A stretch of 64,000 nt of DNA from Nocardia sp. NBC_00403 (GCF_036046055.1 NZ_CP107939.1:3038001-3102000), one strand, 5' to 3'; counted from the first letter of the stretch, positions 23,556 through 33,240 are shown. Notes: generated from the letters alone by a model not told the origin. Numbers and translations are program-made.

Positions 23556-25532
23556 ATGGACGCGACAGAGATCCGCAGCGCATTGGCGCTCAGTTGTTCG
23601 CTGCCGGACGGGCGCGGGCGAACGCAGCGATTGGAGATGCTCGCCGCGGCCGCTGAGGTAGGGCCGGACCGGGCCTTGGAGGGGGCGGTGCTGCTGGAGT
23701 TGGCCAAGGCGTACGCGCAAGGGGGCGAACGGGATCTGGCTCCGGTCGTCTACGCCAGATTGTTGCGGATCCACGATGACTTTCCTGCCGAACTCGGCGC
23801 CATCGCGCCGTCGGTGCACTGGTATCTGAAGTGGATGACGTCGGGATTGATCGGCAACCCCGCGGTGCCGCTTCCGACAACCTATCGGTGGCTCGATGAG
23901 CTCGAAAACCGTTATCGCCAGCACGGATACAGTGCCCGTCCGGTGCTCGCGCTGCGCTCGGATCTGGCTCGGGAACTGGGCGAGCACGAGCAGGCTGCGC
24001 GCCTGCTCGAGGCCGCGATGGTCGCGCCGCGCGACGGCATGTCCGACTGCGAAGCGTGCGAACGCAACGAATGGGGCGTCAATAGCGCCCGGGCCGGTGA
24101 CGACGAGGCCGCACTCGCCCACTGGCGGCCGGTTCTCGACGGTGCGCGCAGCTGCGCGGAGCAGCCGCACCAGGTGCTCGCGCACGCATTGCTTCCGCTG
24201 GTGCGCACCGGCCGCACCGCGCAAGCGCGCAATGCGCACTTGACCGGGTATCCACTGGTCCGACACAGCCCCGATCTCCGGCACTCGGTCGCCGAACACA
24301 TCGAGTTCTGTGCTCTCACCGGCAACGAAGCGCGCGGCCTCGACATCCTCACCGCGCACGCCGCGTGGCTGACCGATCGGGGCGCCGACGCCGCCGCCCG
24401 GCTGTCGTTCACGGCGGGAGTGTCGGTGCTGCTACGCAGACTCGAAGCCCTCGGCCTCGGTGATCTCGCCATCGGCGCCGGAACGGTGTACTCGGTGCGC
24501 GCAGACCTCGAGATCGAGATCGGTGAGCTGTCGGACCGCTTCGATGCCCGCAACGACAGCACCGTTGTCGGTGCCCGCGTCGCGACGCGACTGGCACAAC
24601 AAACGTTGCTCGAACACCTTCCCCTGGGTCTGCTCAACACATTGCCGCGCCCAGCCCGCCCCGCCACCGCAGCAGCGCGGGTCACCGCTGCCACCGAACG
24701 GGAGGCCGAGGCACTGTGGCTGGCAGGTCTGGCCGCGGCCCGGCTCATCGACCGGCCTGCGGTCGCCGAACGGCATCTGCGGCGGGCACTGTCGATCGGC
24801 GCGACCGTATTGCCTGCCGAGCACCTGGCGCGGCTGAGTTCGCAGCTCGTCATGGTGTTGTCCGGGCAGCCGGGGCGCGAATCCGAATTGGCCGATGCGG
24901 CCCTCGACGCCGTCGCGCGATGGGAGGGGATTTCCGACGCAGACGCCGTGCATCTCACCTTCGTCGCGGCGCGTGCCTTCCACCGGGCCGGACGGCACGG
25001 CGAGGCCGCCGCATTGTTCGAGCAGCCGATTGCCGCGGGAAAGGCGCCCTACCCGGCCGCCGAGATGGCCGTGCTGCGCAGGCAGTATGCCGAATCACTG
25101 CGCAGGCTCGGCCGATTCCGCGCTGCGGCACGGCAATTCGTCGAAGCCGCACGTTTGGTTCAAGACGACCCCGAACGCATCGAGCTACAGGCCGACCTTG
25201 CCTGGGCGGCGGCCACCGCGCTGGAAAACTGCGACGAAGACGACCAGGCGCTGGTGGCCTATCTGCGTGCCGCTCAGCTCTGGGGCGCGCTCGGCCGAGT
25301 GGGTTCGCGGGCCAGGTGCCTGCGCTCGGCCGCCTGGGTGCAGGTATGGAGCCGAAGCGCGGAATCCGACGAGCGACCCTGGCTGGCGACGATGGGTGGG
25401 TTGCTCGCCGAACTGGAACAGCTCGCAGGCACCGCGCCGTCGGCCGAGGTGACCAACGAACTCGCGCACACCCACAGCCAGTTGGCGGATATGCGGCGCG
25501 AAGTCGACGACACGGGTGCACCGGACTCCTGA
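23556..25532 (+). CDS. TPR-like helical repeat protein (658 aa)
   Basis: Almost entirely alpha-helical with TPR-like pairs (LLELAKAYAQGGERDLA, LAAARLIDRPAVAERHLRRAL, AARAFHRAGRHGEAAALFE, YAESLRRLGRFRAAARQFVEA). No enzymatic domain, signal peptide or membrane segment is visible. GGGGAGG precedes ATG 23556. Large TPR proteins of this type are common in Nocardia and often have regulatory or scaffold roles; function unknown. Confidence 0.8.
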   Translation: MDATEIRSALALSCSLPDGRGRTQRLEMLAAAAEVGPDRALEGAVLLELAKAYAQGGERDLAPVVYARLLRIHDDFPAELGAIAPSVHWYLKWMTSGLIGNPAVPLPTTYRWLDELENRYRQHGYSARPVLALRSDLARELGEHEQAARLLEAAMVAPRDGMSDCEACERNEWGVNSARAGDDEAALAHWRPVLDGARSCAEQPHQVLAHALLPLVRTGRTAQARNAHLTGYPLVRHSPDLRHSVAEHIEFCALTGNEARGLDILTAHAAWLTDRGADAAARLSFTAGVSVLLRRLEALGLGDLAIGAGTVYSVRADLEIEIGELSDRFDARNDSTVVGARVATRLAQQTLLEHLPLGLLNTLPRPARPATAAARVTAATEREAEALWLAGLAAARLIDRPAVAERHLRRALSIGATVLPAEHLARLSSQLVMVLSGQPGRESELADAALDAVARWEGISDADAVHLTFVAARAFHRAGRHGEAAALFEQPIAAGKAPYPAAEMAVLRRQYAESLRRLGRFRAAARQFVEAARLVQDDPERIELQADLAWAAATALENCDEDDQALVAYLRAAQLWGALGRVGSRARCLRSAAWVQVWSRSAESDERPWLATMGGLLAELEQLAGTAPSAEVTNELAHTHSQLADMRREVDDTGAPDS

Positions 25533-25561
25533 CGTCCATTACTCCTTGATTAGGGGAATCT

Positions 25562-25966
25562 GTGCACATCGGCACGCACGTCCTCAGCGGCGAGCTGGTC
25601 GTCATCGTGTACGCGCAGGGCGCCGCGCATCCGAACAACTTCTACGGGACCCACGTGACGAACGTGGACACTGGTCAACCGATCACGCTGACCACCCTGT
25701 TCACCGACACACGCACGGGTTTGGAGGCACTGTCGGCGCAGGCCGCGCTGCTGGTGCCGAAGGCACGGGCCGGCGCGGACTACCGCAAGGAAGCCATCGC
25801 CCCCGAGGAGCGGAACTACGAGAACTGGCTGGCCACTCCAGAGGGCATGCGGATCGTGCTCGGCGAAATCAGGCCGCACGCGTTGGGCAAGATCGAGATC
25901 ACGGTGCCGTGGTCCGAGCTGGACAGTGTGCTGAAGCCGGGCATGCGGGCGGTCGTCGGCTCCTGA
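25562..25966 (+). pseudogene. 5'-truncated paralogue of the next lipoprotein (134 aa)
   Basis: The whole frame aligns with the C-terminal half of the lipoprotein at 26057-26785: HVLSG…, THVTNVDT…LTTLFTDT and NYENWLATPEGMRI versus NYERWVATPAGMRI, ending LDSVLKPGMRAVVGS. It lacks the signal peptide, lipobox and N-terminal half. It could start at GTG 25562 with AGGGGA upstream and be expressed in the cytoplasm, but a decayed tandem duplicate is more likely. Confidence 0.65.
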
Positions 25967-26056
25967 TCGCTGCTGCGACATGCGGGCAGTCGTCCACCGA
26001 CGATCCGGCCGCGAATCACTAGGCTGTACCGGGCATCGTCTGGGAGGGTTCCGCGA

Positions 26057-26785
26057 ATGAAGAAGACCGTCGCCGCCATCGTGGCCGCAGCGCTGGCCGC
26101 CGTGCTCACTGCGTGTGGATCCACCGATCAGGCCGCCCCGGCCACCACGGTGTCCGCCACGTCCGCCGCTGCTGGGTCGCCCGCGCCCGACACGACCTGG
26201 GGGTTCACCGCGACCACGGTGCGCTTGGAGGGCGTGGGATACAGCGTCGATCTGCCGCAGGTCGCCGGTGGGAAAGAGGACGCGCGAACCGAATTCGACA
26301 ATGGGATGCACGCCGAGGCTGACAAGTTCATCCGGGACGCGGGCCCGGACATCAAGGTCACCGGGTTCCGCAGCGAGGTCGCCCGAATCGGCCGTCATGT
26401 GCTCAGCGGCGTGCTGGGGATCGAGGTCGACACCGGCGGCGCTCATCCGGCCACCTACAAGGCCACCCACGTGACCAATGTCGACACCGCGACGGCGCTC
26501 ACCCTGCCCGATCTGTTCACCGACCTGCAGCAGGGACTGAACGTGCTCTCTATACAGGCGGCGGAACTGCTGCCGAAGACGCGGGTCGGCACGAATTTCT
26601 ACTTCAAGGAAGATCTCGAGCCGAGGGTGCAGAACTATGAGCGCTGGGTCGCGACCCCGGCGGGTATGCGCATCTATCTCGGCGAGATCGCGTCGCACGC
26701 GATGGGCTACATCGACATCACCGTGCCGTGGTCGGCGCTCGACGGTGTGCTGAAGCCAGGTCTGCGGGCAGTCGTCAGCAGTTGA
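26057..26785 (+). CDS. Lipoprotein with RsiV/DUF3298-like domain (242 aa)
   Basis: An N-terminal lipoprotein signal (MKKTVAAIVAAALAAVLTAC) has its lipobox Cys at residue 20. A Ser/Thr/Ala linker follows, then an exported domain with the RsiV/DUF3298-type pattern (YKATHVTNVDTATALTLPDLF … MRIYLGEIASHAMGYIDITVPW). It is probably anchored on the outer face of the cytoplasmic membrane. GGGAGGG lies eight bases upstream. Some relatives bind peptidoglycan or lysozyme (RsiV), but no sigma factor is adjacent. The preceding gene is a truncated duplicate. Confidence 0.82.
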   Translation: MKKTVAAIVAAALAAVLTACGSTDQAAPATTVSATSAAAGSPAPDTTWGFTATTVRLEGVGYSVDLPQVAGGKEDARTEFDNGMHAEADKFIRDAGPDIKVTGFRSEVARIGRHVLSGVLGIEVDTGGAHPATYKATHVTNVDTATALTLPDLFTDLQQGLNVLSIQAAELLPKTRVGTNFYFKEDLEPRVQNYERWVATPAGMRIYLGEIASHAMGYIDITVPWSALDGVLKPGLRAVVSS

Positions 26786-26864
26786 CAGCGGATCGGTGCG
26801 TCGCGCACCCGCTCGTGCAGCCGGTTCCGTGCACGCTCGACGACCTCGCACGCGGGTAACCCGT

Positions 26865-26870
26865 TAAGCT
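26865..26870 (+). promoter_or_regulatory. Possible -10 box for leaderless nadD
   Basis: TAAGCT ends eight bases before ATG 26879; no Shine-Dalgarno site. Confidence 0.4.
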
Positions 26871-26878
26871 CGGCACTC

Positions 26879-27520
26879 ATGCACGAGACAGGTCGGCGCC
26901 AACGCAAGCTAGGCGTGATGGGCGGCACATTCGACCCCATCCATCACGGTCACCTGGTCGCCGCCAGCGAGGTCGCGAATCGATTCGACCTCGATGAAGT
27001 GATCTTCGTCCCGACCGGACAGCCATGGCAGAAAGCAGACAAACAGGTCAGCCCGGCCGAGGATCGCTATCTGATGACAGTGATCGCGACCGCCTCCAAC
27101 CCGCGATTCTCGGTCAGCAGGGCCGACATCGACCGGGGAAAAGTCACCTACACCGTCGACACCCTGCGTGAGATGCGCAGCAAGCATCCGGACGCCGAGC
27201 TGTACTTCATCACCGGAGCGGATGCTCTGTCCAACATCCTGACATGGCAGGATTGGTCCGAACTGTTCGAACTGGCGAAGTTTGTCGGGGTGAGTCGACC
27301 GGGGTATGAGCTGAATGCCGATCATCTCGCGGAGCATCTGCGCGACCTGCCGGTCGACGCGGTGACCATGATCGAAATCCCGGCCTTGGCGATCTCGTCG
27401 AGCGAATGTCGTCGCCGCGCGGCCGAGAATCGGCCGGTGTGGTACCTCGTCCCCGACGGGGTTGTGCAGTACATATCGAAGCGGCACCTTTACGTGACCG
27501 CAGGAGCGGAAGGTAGCTGA
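26879..27520 (+). CDS. nadD: Nicotinate-mononucleotide adenylyltransferase (213 aa)
   Basis: Makes nicotinate adenine dinucleotide from NaMN and ATP in NAD synthesis. The nucleotidyltransferase motif [12 protein letters not shown] is at about residues 15-26 and the C-terminal ISSSECRRR motif replaces ISSTxIR. It heads the conserved nadD-rsfS-phosphatase-octT-degV run, as in M. tuberculosis Rv2421c-Rv2417c. It is an essential enzyme in mycobacteria. Confidence 0.96.
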   Translation: MHETGRRQRKLGVMGGTFDPIHHGHLVAASEVANRFDLDEVIFVPTGQPWQKADKQVSPAEDRYLMTVIATASNPRFSVSRADIDRGKVTYTVDTLREMRSKHPDAELYFITGADALSNILTWQDWSELFELAKFVGVSRPGYELNADHLAEHLRDLPVDAVTMIEIPALAISSSECRRRAAENRPVWYLVPDGVVQYISKRHLYVTAGAEGS

Positions 27521-27548
27521 ACGTGAGCAAGCACAGCGAGGTTGCGGC

Positions 27549-27995
27549 ATGAGCGCATCTGTCGAATCGGTGGAGATGGCGCAGGTTGCCGCACGTGCGG
27601 CCGACGAGAAGCTGGCTTCCGACGTCGTCGTGCTCGACGTCTCCGAGCAGTTGGTGATCACCGACTGCTTCGTGATCGCCTCCGCGCCCAACGAGCGGCA
27701 GGTGAACGCCATCGTCGACAATATCGAGGAGAAGCTCCGCGAGGCCGGGCACAAGCCGGTCCGGCGCGAGGGCACCCGCGAGGGTCGCTGGGCGCTGCTC
27801 GACTACGTCGACGTGGTGGTGCACATCCAGCACAACGACGAGCGCAATTTCTATGCGCTGGAACGGCTCTGGAAGGACTGCCCGGTGGTTCCCGTGGCCG
27901 GCATCGGCGCGCCGCAGCAGCTGCCGGTCGCGAGCAATGGTGAATCCGTGAACGGCGAGCCTGTGCGCGGTGAAGCGGGGGACGACTCCGAGTGA
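27549..27995 (+). CDS. rsfS: Ribosome silencing factor (148 aa)
   Basis: RsfS (Iojap/DUF143) binds ribosomal protein L14 and blocks 30S-50S joining under stress. Core motifs include VVLDVSEQLVITDCFVIASAPNERQVNAI, WALLDYVDVVVHI and FYALERLW. A short variable C-terminal tail (GESVNGEPVRGEAG) follows. It sits 28 bases after nadD, the usual partner, and overlaps the phosphatase by four bases. Confidence 0.95.
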   Translation: MSASVESVEMAQVAARAADEKLASDVVVLDVSEQLVITDCFVIASAPNERQVNAIVDNIEEKLREAGHKPVRREGTREGRWALLDYVDVVVHIQHNDERNFYALERLWKDCPVVPVAGIGAPQQLPVASNGESVNGEPVRGEAGDDSE

Positions 27996-28651
27996 GCAGA
28001 CATGCCGGCGTCCGCACCCTGATCCTGTTGCGGCACGGGCAGACCGAATGGAACGCCACCGATCGGATGCAAGGCCAGATCGACACCGACCTGACCGAAC
28101 TGGGCCGCCGCCAAGCGAAAGAGGCTGCCCGTGAGCTGGTCTCGCGCAACGCGATCGCGATCGTGTCCTCCGATCTGCGGCGTGCCTTCGACACCGCCTC
28201 TGCGCTGGCCGAACACACCACGGTGCCGGTCGTCAAGGATGCGCGGCTGCGCGAAACCGACCTCGGCGACTGGGAGGGCCTGACCCACCTCGACGTGGAC
28301 GCCGACTACCCCGGTGCCCGCGTGGCCTGGCGATTGGACGCGACGTACACCCCGCCCGGCGGTGAGAGCAAACTCGAGGTCGGTGCGCGGTCACTTCCGG
28401 TGGTACAAGAATTGTTTGCCGACCGGCAGGATTGGCCGGGCCGGACTATCATCCTGGTGGCGCACGGCGGGCTGATCGCCGCCCTCACGGCCGCGCTGCT
28501 CGACCTGCCGCCGCGGAACTGGCCTGCCCTTGGGGGCTTGGCCAACACCAGCTGGGTGCAGCTGAGCAGCCACGGCCCGAGCATCGATCAACCCGGTTGG
28601 CGCCTGGATGTGTGGAACGCAGCGGCGAAGGTGGCCCCCGATGTCCTCTGA
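27992..28651 (+). CDS. gpgP: Histidine phosphatase (phosphoglycerate-mutase-like), GpgP-type (219 aa)
   Basis: [12 protein letters not shown] is the catalytic RHG motif; later [22 protein letters not shown] and ILVAHGGLI complete the fold. The position matches Rv2419c, which dephosphorylates glucosyl-3-phosphoglycerate in methylglucose lipopolysaccharide synthesis, and the next gene is the OctT homologue of the same pathway. GTG start overlaps rsfS by four bases. Confidence 0.88.
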   Translation: MSRHAGVRTLILLRHGQTEWNATDRMQGQIDTDLTELGRRQAKEAARELVSRNAIAIVSSDLRRAFDTASALAEHTTVPVVKDARLRETDLGDWEGLTHLDVDADYPGARVAWRLDATYTPPGGESKLEVGARSLPVVQELFADRQDWPGRTIILVAHGGLIAALTAALLDLPPRNWPALGGLANTSWVQLSSHGPSIDQPGWRLDVWNAAAKVAPDVL

Positions 28652-30326
28652 AGAACCGATTCGACAGGTTCCGGATGAACTGTTCCGGCGCATATCGGCC
28701 AAGCCCGAACGGGCTGTCCCCGATGCGCTGTTCGGACCCCCTCCGGTCAAGAAGCCTGTCGAGCCGGTCGAACCCGTAGCCGCCGCGGAGGCCGAGGCGA
28801 ACGCCGCGGAGTCCGCGCGTGACGTAACCGAGATTGCGTCCACCGCAGCAGAATCCGCGTCCAGCGCCGGTGGTGCAGTCGAATCCGCATCCGGCGCTGC
28901 CGGTTCGGTGGCTGGTGCTGGTGAGTCCGTGTCCGGTGCTGCTGAGGCGGTAGCCCGTGCCGCGAAACCTGTGTCCGACGCTGTTGGGTCGGTGTCTGGT
29001 GCAGGTGAGTCCGCATCCGGTGCAGCCGAATCCGGGGGAGGTGCGGTCGCGCCCGCTGCCGGAGAACCTCCAGGAGCCACCGATTCCGTAACTCCCACGG
29101 CGGATTCGGTGGCTGCTGCCGTCGACCCTGCGACTTCTGGTGGAGAGTCTTCCTCTGCCACAATGAAATCCGCACCCAACCCGGTATCGGTGGCCGACGC
29201 GGTCAGGTCGGATGAGGGTGCAGGCGCGCCTACCGAAACCGCCGCGGCACCATTGAACGACGCGGGCTCGGCGGCCCCGGCTATCGACGCGGCGTCCGCG
29301 GTAGCGGGAACCGCCCCGTCCATTGCCGAGGTTTCGGATACCGAATCCGATACCACAGCAAGCGAATCCGGCAGTTCCGCCGCAGCCGTGCACACTGTGG
29401 CTGCCGGCGCGGCCTCCGATGCGGCTACTGGGCCTGGCTCGGCCGCGTTGGCCGAGGTGGACTCCGCCGTGGCGGTCGAGAAGTCATCTGTGGCTGCCGG
29501 CGCGGACTCGGCTGGAGCTGCCGGGGTCGACGCGCCGGCGGCTGCTGGTGCGGACTCGGCGGATGCAGATGCCGCTGTGACTTCCGGCACGGACTCGATC
29601 GTCGCGGCGAAGCAGTCTGCGGCGCGGCCGGTGTTGCTGGTGATCGCGGACTCGCTGTCCTACTTCGGCCCGAAGGGCGGGTTGCCTGCGGATCATCCGC
29701 AGATCTGGCCGAACCTTGTCGGCGCCGAACTCGATTGGGATGTCGAGCTGGTCGGACGGATCGGCTGGACCTGCCGGGATGCGTATTGGGCGCTGATCGG
29801 CGATCCTCGGGTGTGGGCCGCGGTCCCGCGTGCGGGTGCGGTGGTGTTCGCGGTCGGCGGGATGGACACGCTGCCGTCACCGCTGCCGACCGCGTTGCGT
29901 GAGTTGATCCGCTACGTGCGTCCGCCTGCCATTCGCCGCGCGGTGCGCGGCACCTACAACTGGCTGCAGCCGAAGCTATCGAAGCTCGGCCGTCCGGTGG
30001 CGCTGCCGCCGAGGGTGAGCGTCGATTACCTGGAGCAGTCGCGGGAAGCGCTGTCGCACTTGCGTCCCGACCTGCCGGTCGTCGCGGTGTTGCCGTCGGT
30101 GCACAACTGCGCTGCCTACGGTCGCGTGCACTCGGGCCGCGAGCGCGCGGTGCAGGCGCTGCGCCGATGGTCGGCCAAGACCTCGGTGCCGCTGGTCGAT
30201 CTCGGCGAAGCGGTGCGCGACAACATCTTCTCCGGTGAGGCCAACCCCGACGGCATCCACTGGGGCTGGGCCGGACACACCGCGGTGGCCACTGCGATGG
30301 TGAAGACCTTGCAGGAGGTTCGGTAG
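28641..30326 (+). CDS. octT: Diglucosylglycerate octanoyltransferase-like SGNH protein with long repeat-rich N-terminus (561 aa)
   Basis: Residues about 330-561 are the SGNH acyltransferase domain: [12 protein letters not shown] (nucleophile Ser block), [12 protein letters not shown] and [12 protein letters not shown] (Asp/His block). By position this is the Rv2418c (OctT) equivalent, which octanoylates diglucosylglycerate. The enzyme in M. tuberculosis is about 250 residues. Here it is preceded by about 300 low-complexity Ala/Ser/Gly/Glu residues with a heptapeptide repeat ([21 protein letters not shown]), encoded by 21-bp units. Starts inside the phosphatase gene (11-base overlap). Confidence 0.85.
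   Translation: MSSEEPIRQVPDELFRRISAKPERAVPDALFGPPPVKKPVEPVEPVAAAEAEANAAESARDVTEIASTAAESASSAGGAVESASGAAGSVAGAGESVSGAAEAVARAAKPVSDAVGSVSGAGESASGAAESGGGAVAPAAGEPPGATDSVTPTADSVAAAVDPATSGGESSSATMKSAPNPVSVADAVRSDEGAGAPTETAAAPLNDAGSAAPAIDAASAVAGTAPSIAEVSDTESDTTASESGSSAAAVHTVAAGAASDAATGPGSAALAEVDSAVAVEKSSVAAGADSAGAAGVDAPAAAGADSADADAAVTSGTDSIVAAKQSAARPVLLVIADSLSYFGPKGGLPADHPQIWPNLVGAELDWDVELVGRIGWTCRDAYWALIGDPRVWAAVPRAGAVVFAVGGMDTLPSPLPTALRELIRYVRPPAIRRAVRGTYNWLQPKLSKLGRPVALPPRVSVDYLEQSREALSHLRPDLPVVAVLPSVHNCAAYGRVHSGRERAVQALRRWSAKTSVPLVDLGEAVRDNIFSGEANPDGIHWGWAGHTAVATAMVKTLQEVR
28860..29050 (+). repeat. 21-bp minisatellite inside octT
   Basis: About nine in-frame 21-bp units such as TCCGCATCCGGTGCAGCCGA, encoding heptapeptides of the form S-x-S-G-A-x-E. 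More degenerate copies continue to about 29600. Confidence 0.8.
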
Positions 30327-31169
30327 TTGGCCGTTGTGGTCGTCACCGATTCCTCCGCCAGCCTCCCCGCCGAGCTCGTCGACGAGCTGGACATCGCCGT
30401 CGTACCGCTGCATGTCCTGGTGGGTGATCGCGCGATCCGTGAGGGCGTCGACCCCATCGATATCGACTACTCCTCAGACACCGTGACCACCTCGGCCGCC
30501 TCGCCCGGCGAACTGCGTGTGGTCTACGAGCAAGCGCTGGAGCGCAGCGGTGGTGACGGTGTTGTCGCGGTGCATATTTCGCGCCAGCTCTCGGGGACCT
30601 GGGAGGCGGGCAGGCAGGCGGTCCGCGATATGGACGCCGCCGACCGCGTGCGTCTGGTCGACTCGCTCGGCGCCGGCCTGGCCACCGGGCTGCCTGTGCT
30701 GGCGGCGGCCCGCCGAGCCCGCGGTGGCGCCGCACTGGACATCGTCTACGACACCGCCGTTGCCGCGTCGAGCCGCGCACGCACCTTCATCTTGGTGAAC
30801 CGCACCGAACAGCTGCGCCGTGGCGGCCGATTGAGCAGCGCTGCCGCATTTTTCGGCAGCGAACTGGTCACCAAACCCTTGCTGCAGATCGTCGAGGGCC
30901 GTCTCGAGCTTCGCGAAAAGGTCCGCACTCGCTCCAAGGCCTATGCCAAACTCGTCGCGGCAGCAGTCGATGCGGCAGGCGACGACGGCGCCGCGGTAGC
31001 CGTCCAACATCTCGGCGCGGAAGAAGTGGCCAACACCGTTGCCACCCAACTCCGCGACCTCGTCCCCGGCATCCGTGAACTCATCATCGCCGAATTCGGC
31101 CCCGCCCTCGGTGTCCATCTCGGCCACGGAGCCGTCGGTGTCCTGGTTGTCCCCGGCGGCTGCGCCTGA
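30327..31169 (+). CDS. DegV-family fatty-acid-binding protein (280 aa)
   Basis: Begins VVVVTDSSASLPAELV, the DegV N-terminal lipid-headgroup motif, with VVAVHISRQLSGTWEAG and the GRLSSAAAFFGS region later. DegV (FakB) proteins bind fatty acids; in Gram-positives they present them to a FakA kinase for phosphorylation. The start is TTG directly after the octT stop (no gap). Orthologue of Rv2417c. No fakA is nearby. Confidence 0.92.
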   Translation: MAVVVVTDSSASLPAELVDELDIAVVPLHVLVGDRAIREGVDPIDIDYSSDTVTTSAASPGELRVVYEQALERSGGDGVVAVHISRQLSGTWEAGRQAVRDMDAADRVRLVDSLGAGLATGLPVLAAARRARGGAALDIVYDTAVAASSRARTFILVNRTEQLRRGGRLSSAAAFFGSELVTKPLLQIVEGRLELREKVRTRSKAYAKLVAAAVDAAGDDGAAVAVQHLGAEEVANTVATQLRDLVPGIRELIIAEFGPALGVHLGHGAVGVLVVPGGCA

Positions 31170-31245
31170 ATCACCCGCCCGTCGGCCCTCGGTGAGTAAA
31201 CCAATCTGCTTGATCGCAAAGGGGTTCAGTGGAGGTGGGGTGGGT

Positions 31246-31251
31246 TAGGGT
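31246..31251 (+). promoter_or_regulatory. -10 box for leaderless GNAT gene
   Basis: TAGGGT exactly six bases before ATG 31258. Confidence 0.5.
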
Positions 31252-31257
31252 CGCGAT

Positions 31258-31746
31258 ATGACGAGCTCTGCGAAGCCGCCGACCCGTCCGCCGCTGACTG
31301 TGGAGTCGACGGACTGGGAGCATCAGGACGCGGTAATCCTTCGTGCGGAGATGGCTGCCGAAGTCGGCCCCCGGTATGCCTATCTGGCCGAGCAGTTGCG
31401 CGTCAATCCGCAAGCGGTCGATCCCGCGACGGTGCACCGGACATTCGTCGCCTATTCGGGCGAGCCGGTCGGGCATGCCGCGGTGCGATGGAATGCGGGC
31501 GACCTGGAGTTGAAGCGCATGTTCGTGCGCCCCGCCCACCGCGGCTCGGGCGTCGCCGCCCGCCTGCTCGCCGCCGCGGAAGCTGCCGCACGCGAACTCG
31601 GCCAACCTCGCCTGATCCTGCAAACCGGCCACCTCCAGCCCGAAGCGGTCCGCTTCTACGAACGCAGCGGCTACCACCGAATCCCCCTGTTCTCCCCCTA
31701 CGAACCCCTCCCTCTCTCCAACTGCTTCGCCAAAACCCTGCCCTGA
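31258..31746 (+). CDS. GNAT-family N-acetyltransferase (162 aa)
   Basis: The acetyl-CoA binding motif A is clear: LELKRMFVRPAHRGSGVAARLLAAAE. The QTGHLQPEAVRFYERSGYHRI end is typical of GNAT enzymes with small-molecule or aminoglycoside-like substrates. It occupies the place of eis (Rv2416c) between degV and comEA but is much shorter than Eis and is not an orthologue. Leaderless start inferred from TAGGGT. Confidence 0.88.
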   Translation: MTSSAKPPTRPPLTVESTDWEHQDAVILRAEMAAEVGPRYAYLAEQLRVNPQAVDPATVHRTFVAYSGEPVGHAAVRWNAGDLELKRMFVRPAHRGSGVAARLLAAAEAAARELGQPRLILQTGHLQPEAVRFYERSGYHRIPLFSPYEPLPLSNCFAKTLP

Positions 31747-31946
31747 CAGACCTCCGCCACGACGATCCATTGGCGAATGGGCCGTGACTGCGGCGAAGCG
31801 CGAGGATTGCCCGCCGTGGTGCCGTTCGATGCCGCGTGGCCAGAGGTCGGCGGCGCAGGAGTGGATGCGGAGGGAACTCGGTGGTAGGTCGGCGACACGC
31901 CGATGGTCGGTCCATGCTGTGCGGCTGGTGGGTTCGGTGTGCCATC

Positions 31947-31952
31947 TACGAT
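31947..31952 (+). promoter_or_regulatory. -10 box for leaderless lexA paralogue
   Basis: TACGAT exactly six bases before GTG 31959; this supports the GTG start. Confidence 0.5.
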
Positions 31953-31958
31953 TTCCGG

Positions 31959-32621
31959 GTGACCGGATCCGACCACCTCGACGCGTTCGAGCACCTCGAC
32001 ACCTCGACGCTGCCAGTGCGACAGCAGCAGATTCTCACCACGATTCGGGACTGCGTTGTCCGGCACGGGTATCCGCCCAACACACGGGAGATCGGCGATG
32101 CGGTGGGGCTGCGTTCCTCCTCGTCGGTGTCCAAGCATCTGAAAAGCCTGGAGGACAAGGGTTTCCTGCGCCGCAGCCAGATGATGTCGCGGCCGATCGA
32201 TGTCCGGATGTTTCTTGCTGCTGCCGCGCCGCGGGAGTCGTCGGACGACTCGGTGGCCGTGCCGGTTGTCGGTGACATCGCCGCGGGCAGTCCCATCCTC
32301 GCCGAGGAGCACACCGACGACATGATGACGCTGCCGCGCGAACTCGTCGGCCGCGGTGCGGTTTTCGGTCTGCGAGTGCGCGGTGACTCGATGATCGACG
32401 CCGCAATCTGCGACGGTGACATCGTGGTGATCCGGAAACAGCATGAAGCCCACTCGGGTGAGATCGTCGCCGCGATGATCGACGGCGAGGCGACCGTCAA
32501 GGTGTATCGCCGCCGCAACGGCCACGTGTATCTGGAGCCGCGCAACCCCGCCTACGCTGTGATCGACGGCGACGAGGCCGTGGTGCTCGGCAAGGTGGTC
32601 TCGGTGATGCGCCGGGTCTGA
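31959..32621 (+). CDS. LexA-like repressor/peptidase (220 aa)
   Basis: N-terminal winged helix with LexA-type sequence (RQQQILTTIRDCVVRHGYPPNTREIGDAVGLRSSSSVSKHL). The S24 peptidase domain has the cleavage Ala-Gly at 109-110 (GDIAAGSPI), Ser144 (RGDSMID) and Lys181 (EATVKVY). All residues for RecA-stimulated self-cleavage are present. The usual chromosomal lexA locus (near nrdR/dinG) is not here, so this is likely a second LexA. I found no clear SOS box upstream. Start GTG chosen from the -10 box; longer frames lack a site. Confidence 0.88.
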   Translation: MTGSDHLDAFEHLDTSTLPVRQQQILTTIRDCVVRHGYPPNTREIGDAVGLRSSSSVSKHLKSLEDKGFLRRSQMMSRPIDVRMFLAAAAPRESSDDSVAVPVVGDIAAGSPILAEEHTDDMMTLPRELVGRGAVFGLRVRGDSMIDAAICDGDIVVIRKQHEAHSGEIVAAMIDGEATVKVYRRRNGHVYLEPRNPAYAVIDGDEAVVLGKVVSVMRRV

Positions 32622-32721
32622 CCCGGCGCCATGACCGGGAAAATTCCTTTGTTCGATGCTGCGACCAGCTGTAACGTCACTTCGGTTTGTCAACCGATCA
32701 ACCGAAGGAGTCGATGCTCTC

Positions 32722-33216
32722 ATGAAAGCCGTCACCGAACGCGACATCAGGTCGTCGTTCGTCAACTGTTCCAAAACCACCGCCAAGAAGCTGCCCGCAC
32801 CTCGGGACCTGGACGATCGTCCATGGGATGACCTGGACTTCCTCGGCTGGGGCGATCCGTCGCTGCCCGGACGCGGCTACCTCGTCGTCCCGCAGGAAGA
32901 TGATCGCCTCATCGGTGTCGCACTGCGCTACGAAACCGGTGGGTTCGGCCGAGCTCAGATGTGTGCGATCTGCATGACCACGCACACCAGCAAGGGTGTC
33001 TCGTTGATGACCGCGCACAAGGCGGGCGAGTCCGGCCGCCGCGGCAACTCGGTCGGCACCTATATGTGCACTGACCTCGCGTGTTCGTTGTATGCGCGCG
33101 GCAAGAGAACGCCCGCACTCGGTAATCGGTACCGCGAAGACCTCATTTCCGTGGAAACCAAGGTCGAACGGGTCCGGGACAACATGAACGCCTTCATCGC
33201 GAGGCTCTACACCTAA
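32722..33216 (+). CDS. FBP-type treble-clef zinc-finger protein, EF-G-binding-like (164 aa)
   Basis: Matches the C-terminal zinc-finger of the FBP/FusB-like family: QMCAICMTTHTSKGVSLMTAHKAG, and TYMCTDLACSLYARGK later, giving two Cys pairs. FusB-type proteins rescue EF-G from fusidic-acid-stalled ribosomes; actinobacterial FBP proteins are related but uncharacterised. MKAVTERDIRSSFVNCSK is the usual start. GAAGGAG lies unusually far upstream (about 12 bases). Confidence 0.82.
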   Translation: MKAVTERDIRSSFVNCSKTTAKKLPAPRDLDDRPWDDLDFLGWGDPSLPGRGYLVVPQEDDRLIGVALRYETGGFGRAQMCAICMTTHTSKGVSLMTAHKAGESGRRGNSVGTYMCTDLACSLYARGKRTPALGNRYREDLISVETKVERVRDNMNAFIARLYT

Positions 33217-33240
33217 CCGCAATCCGACCCCGATCCATCA

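Noticed and set aside
31975..31992. CTCGACGCGTTCGAG as a LexA (SOS) box
   Set aside because: It lies inside the lexA coding region and lacks the TCGAAC-N4-GTTCGA spacing.
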